Assembly: GCA_004552195.1 (NCBI GenBank)
Contig: SFPC01000028.1
Coordinates: forward strand, 1 to 20,523
Direction of reading: 5' to 3'
Origin: Bacteroidales bacterium
Lineage (GTDB): Bacteria > Bacteroidota > Bacteroidia > Bacteroidales > Bacteroidaceae
DNA: 20,523 nt
The notes beneath the pieces were generated by a model, which was given only the letters and a program-made list of their open reading frames with translations, did not search any database and was not told the DNA's origin. Below, piece after piece: positions 1-6,587 of the stretch (the first letter of the stretch is position 1; every line of letters starts with the position of its first letter). The position numbers and the translations under genes were made by a program.

Positions 1-1
1 G

Positions 2-127
2 AAGCGCACCTCATCGAAGGCGTTGCAGGGCATCACCGCCATGCGGATGGGTAAGCTTCTCCGCCGCTTGGGAGCGGAGAAACAGCATCGCCGCTTGGGC
101 AACCGCTATGCCGTGGTGTATCAATGA
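2..127 (+). CDS. C-terminal fragment of an unidentified protein, possibly VapE/DUF3874-like (partial at window edge)
   Basis: An open frame runs from the window edge to a TGA at 125-127 and gives about 41 residues. The tail is basic and contains MGKLLRRLGAEKQHRRLGNR, then YAVVYQ. A basic helix followed by a short hydrophobic strand at the extreme C-terminus resembles the end of the primase/VapE-like (DUF3874-type) proteins common in Bacteroidales, but the fragment is too short to assign. The start lies outside the window. It converges with the flavoprotein gene on the other strand. Seen: open frame and basic tail. Inferred: family. Confidence 0.45.
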   Translation, partial: KRTSSKALQGITAMRMGKLLRRLGAEKQHRRLGNRYAVVYQ

Positions 128-329
128 GTGCGGAGCATGGCGGCGTATCTTCCTGTTCCGGCTGCCCATCGGCCATTATTCCATCTCCTATTACATAACA
201 AGTCTGACGACAACTGGCCGTTTAATTCATCTGTCTCTTCTGTACATATTAGGAGAAAGTGTCATTTTACCGATCCATAATATGGGAAAAGGTCTAATTC
301 AGCTATGCTTTACAGGCAAGAGTTTGTTT

Positions 330-360
330 ATAACCTCATAACCTCAGCCCTCATAACCTC
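330..360. repeat. Three ATAACCTC direct repeats
   Basis: ATAACCTC occurs at 330-337, 338-345 and 353-360. The core ATAACCT recurs at 9935-9941 and in the SusC-SusD gap (11794-11823), and its complement AGGTTAT occurs three times at 11707-11747. All are in intergenic DNA next to gene 3' ends. Confidence 0.7.
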
Positions 361-412
361 CGAAACAAAAATATTCATAATGTAGCCCGAGGATATTGTC
401 TTTTCAATCGTT

Positions 413-445
413 ATTGCGTAATTTGCGTAACGCAATTAACGCAAT
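413..445. repeat. Inverted repeat of TTGCGTAA-type motifs
   Basis: The left half reads ATTGCGTAATTTGCGT and the right half ACGCAATTAACGCAAT. The arms match in 14 of 16 positions, so the 33-base segment is nearly its own reverse complement, with two copies of TTGCGTAA facing TTACGCAA-like copies. It could be a protein-binding dyad or part of a transcript end between convergent genes. Its function is unknown. Confidence 0.6.
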
Positions 446-491
446 GATATGACAGTAAGACTGAACAGCCGGTGAAAGCTGTGTTCGGAAA

Positions 492-505
492 CCGCATTTG
501 TGCGG
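492..505 (-). terminator. Weak hairpin downstream of the flavoprotein gene
   Basis: CCGCA, a four-base loop and TGCGG form a perfect 5-bp stem about 45 bases past the minus-strand stop at 550. Only a short TTT follows on the minus strand, so a role in termination is a weak inference. Confidence 0.3.
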
Positions 506-549
506 GGAAAACAGCCGGACTCTTGTCATCGCCTTGTCTGGTGAATTTT

Positions 550-1956
550 TCAATCATGAAACTGCTTCAGGCAGGCAGAGGCACAACTTTTTGCCGCCAC
601 ATACCCCATGGTCCAGGCAGCCTGAAGGTTGAAGCCGCCCGTGATGGCATCCACATCCGCCACCTCTCCCGCAAAGTAAAGGCCGGGGTGGCGTTTGCAC
701 TCCAGCGTTGCGGGATGTAGTTCCGTCAGAGCCACTCCGCCGCAGGTGACGAACTCCTCCTTGTAAGGATTACGCCCCGAAATCTGGAAAACGTGGTTCG
801 TCAGTTGTGCGGCCATCCGCCGCAGCGTTTTCGGCAGCTGGCCGTTCTTAAAAGTGCGATCTTTCGCCATGGCAGCGTATTCAAGCAAGCTTGAACGCTG
901 CTCATTTGGCTTAACGAAATCGTTCTTAAAAGTGCGATTTCTCGCCATGGCAAAGCTAAAACAAGTTTTGCTTTGCTCATTTGGCTTAACGAAATCGTTC
1001 CAGCGCATCTCCGCCGACAGATGCAGGCTTTGCAACAAGAAATGCCACAACCGGCGGTTCAGCACCGTCGGCCATACGTTGCCCACCTGTTTCGCCCCGT
1101 TTTGGCGGGCCAACTCGTTTATCAACATCCCAGCTTCCTCCTCATTCATATCCCCCAGCCAGTTGATGGAAATCTCCGCCCGGTAGTCCCGTTCGTGTAA
1201 CAGGCGTGCGGCATAGGCCGACAGCTTCAGCATAGCCGGGCCGCTCAGCCCCAAGTGCGTGATGAGCAATGCCCCCTGCGCTTTCATTTTTGTGCCTGTG
1301 AACCGCACGGAGGCGTTCTCCACCACCGTTCCCGAGAGTGCGCGCAGCCCCTCGTCCTCCACCGTTACGCTGAACAGCGACGGCACCGGCTCCACCAGCT
1401 CCAAGCCGAGCGGTTGCAGGAACGAAAGGCCCGCCTTTCGCGGACTGCCTCCCGTGGTGACCACCACCGTGTCGAACCATTCCGCCGGCCGGTTGTCGAA
1501 AGCCAACCGGTAGCCTCCCCCTTCTGCCGGGCATATTTCCTTCACCCCCTGTTCGCAGTGGAGCTTCACGCCGCTGCGCCGCATGGCAGCCAGCAGCGTC
1601 TGTACAATCTCGTCCGCCCGTTGCGATGCCGGAAACACGCACTCGTCCGTTTGCGTGACCAGCTCCACCCCTTCCCGTTCAAACCACGCCATTGTTTCTT
1701 CGTGGCCAAACTCGCGGAGCAAACGCTTCATCAGCCGGTGCCCCCGTGGGTACACCACTTCAAGGCTCCTCACCCCGGCGAACGAATTCGTCAGGTTACA
1801 GCGCCCCCCTCCCGTCAGCGCCACCTTAGCCAGCGGCTTCTTCATCCGTTCAAACACGTGGATGTCCGCCTCCGGCAGTCTGCGCGCCGTTTCAATTGCC
1901 GCAAAGCAGCCTGCTGCCCCGGCACCGACAATTGCTACCCGTCTTTGTGTCATCAT
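550..1956 (-). CDS. HI0933/BaiN-family FAD-dependent oxidoreductase carrying an in-frame tandem repeat insertion
   Basis: A 468-residue flavoprotein of the HI0933 family (often annotated as NAD(P)/FAD-dependent or aminoacetone-oxidase-family FAD-binding protein). Visible are the N-terminal dinucleotide fold GAGAAG at 11-16, the family motif ALTGGGRCNLTN at 46-57, EEFVTCGGV in the C-terminal third, and the FAD-binding end GLYFAGEVADVDAITGGFN. The family includes clostridial BaiN, a bile-acid reductase, but substrates of most members are unknown and none is inferred here. Residues 320-370 are two near-identical 25/26-residue units (NDFVKPNEQ ... MARNRTFK / MAKDRTFK) absent from the family fold; removing them gives about 417 residues, the usual length. 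The frame stays open through the insertion. The gene starts 9 bases after the DUF389 stop, so the two probably share a transcript. Two adjacent ATGs (1956, 1953) are possible starts. Confidence 0.9.
   Translation of the reverse strand: MMTQRRVAIVGAGAAGCFAAIETARRLPEADIHVFERMKKPLAKVALTGGGRCNLTNSFAGVRSLEVVYPRGHRLMKRLLREFGHEETMAWFEREGVELVTQTDECVFPASQRADEIVQTLLAAMRRSGVKLHCEQGVKEICPAEGGGYRLAFDNRPAEWFDTVVVTTGGSPRKAGLSFLQPLGLELVEPVPSLFSVTVEDEGLRALSGTVVENASVRFTGTKMKAQGALLITHLGLSGPAMLKLSAYAARLLHERDYRAEISINWLGDMNEEEAGMLINELARQNGAKQVGNVWPTVLNRRLWHFLLQSLHLSAEMRWNDFVKPNEQSKTCFSFAMARNRTFKNDFVKPNEQRSSLLEYAAMAKDRTFKNGQLPKTLRRMAAQLTNHVFQISGRNPYKEEFVTCGGVALTELHPATLECKRHPGLYFAGEVADVDAITGGFNLQAAWTMGYVAAKSCASACLKQFHD
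843..995. repeat. Two tandem in-frame palindromic elements (78 + 75 bp) inside the flavoprotein gene
   Basis: Unit A is 843-920 and unit B is 921-995. The left conserved blocks (843-872, 921-950) agree in 28 of 30 bases, and the right blocks (901-920, 976-995) are identical. Between them each unit has a different hairpin. Unit A pairs 873-878 with 895-900 and 881-886 with 889-894. Unit B pairs 951-956 with 970-975 and 959-962 with 965-968. Both have an AA loop and an asymmetric bulge at the same place. CGTTC flanks both sides of the array, as a target duplication would. Excision of both units restores a plausible gene junction. Both lengths are multiples of three. Confidence 0.85.
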
Positions 1957-1965
1957 CAGCCGTCG

Positions 1966-3315
1966 TTATCTCCAAATCACCACTACGCTGTCCGCCTTCA
2001 CCCTTGCTTTCAGGAAAGCCTCCAGCCGTTTACGTTCCTCTGCTCCCGTCTTCTTGTTGCCAGCCGCTTCCACCATGGCCGCCACGTAGCGGCAGGTCAG
2101 TGCCGTGTCCGTCCGTTGTTCCATCACGTTGGCCAGACACACCCTCTTCACCTGTGGGAACAGTGCCTTCAGCTCCTGTCCCATCTCCCCTGCCAGTTGT
2201 TCGTAGCGCGTATAGTTGTTCAGCCGGGCGTGCAGTTCGTTGTTGCGTGTCGATAGTTCCAGCAGTTGTTTCTTCTCCTCTGTCATCGCCTTGTTCTCCG
2301 CGTTCAGTTCGTGGAGCAGCATCAGTGCGCTGTCGCTCTGTTCCCCTTGGATAACCAACAGCGCATAGCCCTTCATCCCGTAGTCCTCCATGCGCCGCTC
2401 CGCATCCGCCATTTTCGCCGCCGTAATCTCCCGTCCCACGGCCACTACCTTCAGTTCCAGGCTGTCCTTGTTCACCTCGTGTGAGATAATTTGCGTGCCT
2501 GTGCCCGAAAGTTCCTTTTTGATAAAGCGGTTCACGTTGTTGTCGAACAGGCTATCCTTGATCATGCCGGCGGTCATGAATACCGAAGGCAGGATGGTAA
2601 AGAGTGCCAGCAGCAACGCCACGCGGCGCGTTTTCCGCTCCATCGCGTCCGTTCGGAGGGGTTTGCGATGGAAGTGTAGCAGGCGCACCCCCACGTAGGT
2701 CGAGAGACTGATGAACACCGTGTTGATGAAAAACAGGTAGAATGCCCCGAGGAAATACAGGAAATGCCCCGTGGCCAGCCCGTAGCCTGCCGTGCAGAGC
2801 GGAGGCATGAGCGCGGTGGCAATGGCCACGCCGGGGATGACGTTACCTTTCCCCTTGGTACACAGGGCGATAAATCCCGCCGCACCGCCGCAGGTGGCAA
2901 TCAGCACGTCGTAGATGGTCGGCGTGGTGCGTGCCAGCAATTCAGAGCGTGCATCGCTCAGTGGCGTGAGCAAGAAATACACCATGGCCGTCAGCACACT
3001 GATGAGCGTGGCCACCCCGAAGTTGCGCGCCGCCCGTTTCAGCAGTTCCAGGTCGCCGATGCCCACGGCCAAGCCCATGCCGATGATGGGGCCCATGAGC
3101 GGCGAAACGAGCATCGCGCCGATGATGACCGCCGTAGAGTTCACGTTCAGTCCGAGCGATGCGATGAAGATGGCGAAGATGAGAATCCACAGCGTGGCTC
3201 CCCGGAAACTCACTCCGTCGCTGATTTCGCGGATGATTTCTTCTTCGTTCTCCACTTTCCAGTGGAAATACTCCTTGGCTTTGGCTTGCAGGTTGGCGAG
3301 GTTGGCAAGGTTCAT
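1966..3315 (-). CDS. DUF389 (TIGR00341-type) integral membrane protein
   Basis: A 449-residue membrane protein. After a short soluble N-terminus, the segment near residues 40-260 has about six hydrophobic helices with the family pattern SLGLNVNSTAVIIGAMLVSP, LMGPIIGMG and later GVAIATALMPPLCTAG. The remaining 190 or so residues are soluble, charged and partly coiled-coil-like. DUF389 proteins sit in the inner membrane and their function is not established. I chose ATG at 3315 rather than 3381 because a good Bacteroidetes promoter (-7 box 3353-3360) lies between them, so the upstream ATG would not be on the transcript, and because MNLANL precedes the conserved region directly. The stop at 1966 is 9 bases from the next gene, which suggests a two-gene operon with the flavoprotein. 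Confidence 0.88.
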   Translation of the reverse strand: MNLANLANLQAKAKEYFHWKVENEEEIIREISDGVSFRGATLWILIFAIFIASLGLNVNSTAVIIGAMLVSPLMGPIIGMGLAVGIGDLELLKRAARNFGVATLISVLTAMVYFLLTPLSDARSELLARTTPTIYDVLIATCGGAAGFIALCTKGKGNVIPGVAIATALMPPLCTAGYGLATGHFLYFLGAFYLFFINTVFISLSTYVGVRLLHFHRKPLRTDAMERKTRRVALLLALFTILPSVFMTAGMIKDSLFDNNVNRFIKKELSGTGTQIISHEVNKDSLELKVVAVGREITAAKMADAERRMEDYGMKGYALLVIQGEQSDSALMLLHELNAENKAMTEEKKQLLELSTRNNELHARLNNYTRYEQLAGEMGQELKALFPQVKRVCLANVMEQRTDTALTCRYVAAMVEAAGNKKTGAEERKRLEAFLKARVKADSVVVIWR

Positions 3316-3352
3316 AGTGGGAAAGTTTATGAGGATAGTGCGATTAGATGCG

Positions 3353-3382
3353 CAAATGTAGTATTTGACGGGAAGAAACAAG
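3353..3382 (-). promoter_or_regulatory. Bacteroidetes-type promoter for the DUF389 gene
   Basis: On the minus strand TACATTTG (3353-3360) matches the TAnnTTTG -7 consensus. CTTG (3379-3382) sits 18 bases upstream in the place of the -33 TTTG box. It lies about 40 bases upstream of the chosen ATG and decides that start. Confidence 0.65.
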
Positions 3383-3394
3383 GCATCCCATCGC

Positions 3395-3411
3395 GGAAAA
3401 TCTCATTTTCC
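3395..3411. repeat. Perfect palindrome upstream of the DUF389 promoter
   Basis: GGAAAAT, CTC, ATTTTCC is a 7-bp perfect inverted repeat with a 3-base centre, starting 13 bases upstream of the -33 box and about 60 bases past the DUF4249 stop. It could be an operator for the DUF389-flavoprotein operon or part of the terminator of the preceding operon. Confidence 0.45.
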
Positions 3412-3472
3412 CTTGTCAAGAGGGGGGGATAACTCCCGGAAGTCCCCGTGAGAGTATCCTGACCCCGGCCGT

Positions 3473-4318
3473 TCACAAATAGGGGATGATGAAATGCGCC
3501 GTCCGGCATCCCATGCCATGCCAGTAGCCTCGGGCACCCTCCACGTTGCCCCGGACATTTTGTGCAGGCGTGAAAAACTGGTTCGACCCGTTAGAGAGGA
3601 TATCGTTGTAGCCCCGCCAGAAGCGGTAGGCTTCGGCATCTATTTGTGCCACCTTCACCGCCACGGTGTCGCCGGCCAGGAAATACGGCGTATAGATGTT
3701 GTTGCTGCCCAGCTTCCTCCCGCGATAGATGGGCAACACGGCAGGGCGTTTCAGCACATTGTCGTCAAAATTCCCCAGATAGGAAGTCAGGAACTGTTTC
3801 TCCTTTCCGCCCACGCGGCTGAACAGTTGGTAATAGTTTTTCGTCTCTTCTGGGTCGTTGAGTATGGCATTGACTATGTAGTATGTTTCCTTTCCTTCCG
3901 CCCGTTCCAGGTAGAAGCCTTCCACGGCAGGGGCGGCAGGAACGGTCGTGGTAGCTGTGGCACAGTAGTCGCGGTACTCCACGCGGAGATGATAGCTTTT
4001 GCCCTCCTTGCCCCTCATCGCGGTGGTGGTATAAACGTAGGGCGGGAAGTACCCTTTGTCATATTTCCCCGTGAGGAACACCGTCGTGTCGCCGTCGCTC
4101 ACGCTCACTGTGGCCCATTTCACGAGGTAATTGGCCAGGCTGTCTTTCGGCTGCTTGTCCGTCGAAAGCGGCACCGTCTTCGTCACCATTACAACGGGAA
4201 ATCCCTCCCCTTCAATCCAGCCCTCCACCACCAGTTCTGAACTGTAGGGCTGCCACACGTCGGCATCGCAGCCGGCGAGGAAGGTGATCAGGAAGAGGTA
4301 GGGCAGCAGGTGGCGCAT
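3473..4318 (-). CDS. DUF4249 family lipoprotein
   Basis: A 281-residue protein with a lipoprotein signal peptide. The hydrophobic stretch LLPYLFLITFLAGC ends in a lipobox with Cys17, followed by a beta-rich mature part starting ELVVEGWIEGEGFPVVMV, the usual DUF4249 opening. Members are Bacteroidetes lipoproteins nearly always encoded directly after a TonB-dependent receptor, as here: the receptor stop is 36 bases upstream. By analogy with other receptor-lipoprotein pairs it probably sits on the outer membrane and helps substrate capture, but neither role nor substrate is established. The length is typical and no defect is visible. Confidence 0.87.
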   Translation of the reverse strand: MRHLLPYLFLITFLAGCDADVWQPYSSELVVEGWIEGEGFPVVMVTKTVPLSTDKQPKDSLANYLVKWATVSVSDGDTTVFLTGKYDKGYFPPYVYTTTAMRGKEGKSYHLRVEYRDYCATATTTVPAAPAVEGFYLERAEGKETYYIVNAILNDPEETKNYYQLFSRVGGKEKQFLTSYLGNFDDNVLKRPAVLPIYRGRKLGSNNIYTPYFLAGDTVAVKVAQIDAEAYRFWRGYNDILSNGSNQFFTPAQNVRGNVEGARGYWHGMGCRTAHFIIPYL

Positions 4319-4354
4319 AGTAGGTGAGATGAAGGATAAGATGATGGATGGGTT

Positions 4355-6412
4355 TCAGAGGGCAAGCGCATAGCCCACCGAGGGCAGGATGCCTACGAGG
4401 AACGTCATCGGCTGGTAAGCGAAGACACCTGTCTTGTCCGTGGTCAAGGCATAGAAAAGGGCGTTGCGCCGGTTCGTCGCGTTGTAGAGCGAGATGTTCA
4501 GGCTGTGACGCAGCCCTTTCCGCCCCGTCCAATGATAGTTTGCCGAAAGGTCCAGGCGGAAGTAGGCCGGCAGCCGGTTCGCATTGTGCGGTCCGTAGTC
4601 CACGATGAGGTTACTGTTGAGCAGCGACACGGAGCGTGGGGCGGTGAAAGGCGTGCCCGAAGCCGCCGTCAGTGTGGCACCGTAACTCCAGTGGCCGGAG
4701 GGTTTCCATGTAGCCAGTGCGTTCAGTTCGTGTGGACGTTCGTGCGAGGCCGGGAACTCCCTTCCTTCAGCGTAGCCCACAAAGCGGCGTCGGGCGTGGG
4801 TATAGGTGTAGCCCACCCAACCCGTCAGTTGTCCCGAACACTTTTGCACCATCAGCGAGGCACCCCAGTTCGTTCCTTTTCCTTGGAGCAGGGAAATGTC
4901 TGGTTCGTATTGTTGGCTCACAAAGTCGAATAGGCTGCCGTTGTATTCCATTTGGTGGTACAGCCGTTTCCAGAAAATCTCGCCGCTCAGCCTGTAGCGT
5001 CGCCGGGCCAGGTTCGTGGCGGCTGACAGGGCCACGGTGTGGGCATATTGTGGCCGGTGGCGGTCCGAGGCTGCAATCCAATATTCAGTGGGGAATCCCA
5101 CGTTGGTGAACCCCGTCTGGTGCAGGTATTGGTGGCGCAGTGCGTAGCTCAGGGTACATTCCACATCGGCGCGTAGCCAGCGTAGTGCCGCCGAGGGGTC
5201 GAGGGCCGCGAATTTCGCATTGTGAAGGGCCAGCAGCGAGGCGCGCAGACCGGCCCCGAGTTGCCATGCACCGCCCAAGGGCTGGGTCCGTTCGGCAAAC
5301 AGCGTAGCCTCTGTGGCCTCCTGCACCGGGAGCGGAGCAGTCGTTTCATGGTAGTCGTCGGTCATGTGGAGGCTTTGTGGCCTGATGCGGTGGTACACCA
5401 CGTCGGTGCCGAAGTCCCACAGGGGCAGTTTGCACCGGAAGCGATAGCCCCAGTCCGTGATGGACGAAGGCAGCTTCCCGTCCATCGCCTCCATGTCCAG
5501 GTGGAACCTGTTGGCGTAGTGCGTAACGGACAGGCTTTGGGAAATCGCCAACCGCTCGCCTTCGTAGTCCCATCGCAACTGCGCCATGTCGTTTCCCCAG
5601 TCCACGTCAATCCGGGCCATGTAATGGTCCATCCTTCCCTGGTCGTCGCCCGTGTAGCCCTCCAGACTGACGAGGTGGCGTGGGTGAGGCCGCCAAATGA
5701 GGGTGGCGTTCAGGTCGTCAAAACCATAACGCAGACGTGAGGTCTCGTTTTTGAGCATCCCCCTGTACAGCAGGTTGAGATAGGAGGCGCGTCCCGATAC
5801 CACCAGTCCCACTTTCTCCCCGATGGGCATTTGGAGTGAAGCCTGCGAGGCGATGAGGCTCACCGAGATTTGGGCTTCGAGACTGTCGGCAGGCATTTTG
5901 CGGGGCAGCATGGAAAGCGTTCCGCCCAGTCTGTTGGGGTCGGCAGCGTGGGCCGGTTCTTTCCGGAGAGTGAGTGCCTCGAAGTGGTCAGGGTGGAAGG
6001 TCGAGAAGAGGCCGAGCAGGTGGTTCACGTTGTAGAGCGGCGTTTCCTCAATGTCCATCTGGTTATGGCTCGTCTCTCCTCCGTGAATGTGCATCCCGGC
6101 TTCATATTCGTTGTTGGTCTGTACTCCCGGCAGGAAGTGCGTATATTGCAGCGGGTCAGCGTTTCCCAGAATTTGCGGCATCAGGGCCAGGTCCTTGAGT
6201 TGCCAGCGAAGCGTACCGTCCGCCTGTGCCTTCAGAGCCGAGCGGTGGCGGTAAATTTTCACTTCTGCACTGCCCAGGGCAATCGTGTCGCGTTTCGCCC
6301 GCAGACTGTCGGTCTTCCCGCCGGTGACCACTTGGGCCGTGAGGCGTGGGGCGATGAGGCAAAGCAGCACGAAGAATGAGAAAAGCGTGCGGAAGTGCAT
6401 GGGCGTTTTCAA
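4355..6412 (-). CDS. TonB-dependent outer-membrane receptor (DUF4249 partner)
   Basis: A 685-residue receptor. A signal peptide ends near TAQ (residues 25-27). There is a plug domain at about 70-185 (MPQILGNADPLQY, FLPGVQTNNEYEAGMHIHGG, ETPLYNVNHLLGLFSTFHPD) and then a 22-strand-type barrel. The pattern NADPLQ-LPGVQ-GxxIxGG-ETPxYNVNHLxGxFSxF is that of receptors paired with DUF4249 proteins. Unlike most, it seems to lack the carboxypeptidase-regulatory-like N-terminal domain: only about 40 residues lie between signal peptide and plug. The chain ends in YALAL rather than the aromatic residue usual for barrels. It should take up an unknown ligand using TonB energy. MHFRT at residue 5 is an alternative start. 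Confidence 0.88.
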   Translation of the reverse strand: MKTPMHFRTLFSFFVLLCLIAPRLTAQVVTGGKTDSLRAKRDTIALGSAEVKIYRHRSALKAQADGTLRWQLKDLALMPQILGNADPLQYTHFLPGVQTNNEYEAGMHIHGGETSHNQMDIEETPLYNVNHLLGLFSTFHPDHFEALTLRKEPAHAADPNRLGGTLSMLPRKMPADSLEAQISVSLIASQASLQMPIGEKVGLVVSGRASYLNLLYRGMLKNETSRLRYGFDDLNATLIWRPHPRHLVSLEGYTGDDQGRMDHYMARIDVDWGNDMAQLRWDYEGERLAISQSLSVTHYANRFHLDMEAMDGKLPSSITDWGYRFRCKLPLWDFGTDVVYHRIRPQSLHMTDDYHETTAPLPVQEATEATLFAERTQPLGGAWQLGAGLRASLLALHNAKFAALDPSAALRWLRADVECTLSYALRHQYLHQTGFTNVGFPTEYWIAASDRHRPQYAHTVALSAATNLARRRYRLSGEIFWKRLYHQMEYNGSLFDFVSQQYEPDISLLQGKGTNWGASLMVQKCSGQLTGWVGYTYTHARRRFVGYAEGREFPASHERPHELNALATWKPSGHWSYGATLTAASGTPFTAPRSVSLLNSNLIVDYGPHNANRLPAYFRLDLSANYHWTGRKGLRHSLNISLYNATNRRNALFYALTTDKTGVFAYQPMTFLVGILPSVGYALAL

Positions 6413-6434
6413 TGAATGATGTGGCGGAAGTGAA

Positions 6435-6474
6435 GGTCGCTTCGTCCCGGGAGCTATGAGGGAGCGGAGCGACC
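6435..6474. repeat. Hairpin in the 5' leader of the TonB receptor gene
   Basis: GGTCGCT (6435-6441) pairs with AGCGACC (6468-6474), and there is further pairing TCCC/GGGA inside. It lies 23-62 bases upstream of the receptor ATG. The 11-mer GGTCGCTTCGT at its left edge recurs at 16494-16504 upstream of the MATE gene. It could be a leader structure or a copy of a dispersed repeat. Confidence 0.45.
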
Positions 6475-6534
6475 GTCACCTGATGAATATCCTGCGTGAT
6501 GCGTTCAGTGGTAGAACGTATATGTACACAACGA

Positions 6535-6580
6535 CTTCGCCCTGCGGTGGGGGCTGTACAGCCGTTTCCGCAGGGCGAAG
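6535..6580 (-). terminator. Strong hairpin terminator after the surface lipoprotein gene
   Basis: A perfect 13-bp stem (6535-6547 with 6568-6580, core CGCCCTGCGG/CCGCAGGGCG) begins 8 bases past the minus-strand stop. The loop contains the self-complementary GGCTGTACAGCC. No T run follows on the minus strand, while ATTTTT follows on the plus strand. It most likely ends the lipoprotein transcript and separates it from the receptor operon. Confidence 0.65.
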
Positions 6581-6587
6581 GAGATTT

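Larger units (their letters stand above)
128..549. other. Intergenic region between convergent genes; repeats but no gene
   Basis: This 422-base AT-rich stretch lies between the left-edge fragment and the 3' end of the flavoprotein gene. It holds three copies of ATAACCTC (330-360), a dyad of TTGCGTAA-type motifs (413-445) and a small hairpin (492-505). A direct repeat of AACAGCCGG occurs at 464-472 and 510-518. The short open frames here (for example 108-341) have no recognisable protein features, and I do not call a gene. Confidence 0.6.

Noticed and set aside
108..341. 77-residue open frame after the left-edge fragment
   Set aside because: It starts inside the end of the preceding gene in another frame and shows no protein family or signal-peptide features.
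464..518. Possible riboswitch (CCGGTGAAAGCTGT-like segment with a hairpin)
   Set aside because: It only superficially resembles cobalamin-riboswitch segments; the conserved core is absent and it lies at the 3' side of both neighbouring genes, not upstream of one.
1255..2256. 333-residue open frame on the plus strand
   Set aside because: It is antisense across the flavoprotein and DUF389 genes, rich in His/Arg/Pro and without family features; a shadow frame.
3316..3381. Longer start for the DUF389 protein
   Set aside because: The promoter boxes (3353-3382) fall inside it, so this ATG would not be on the transcript.
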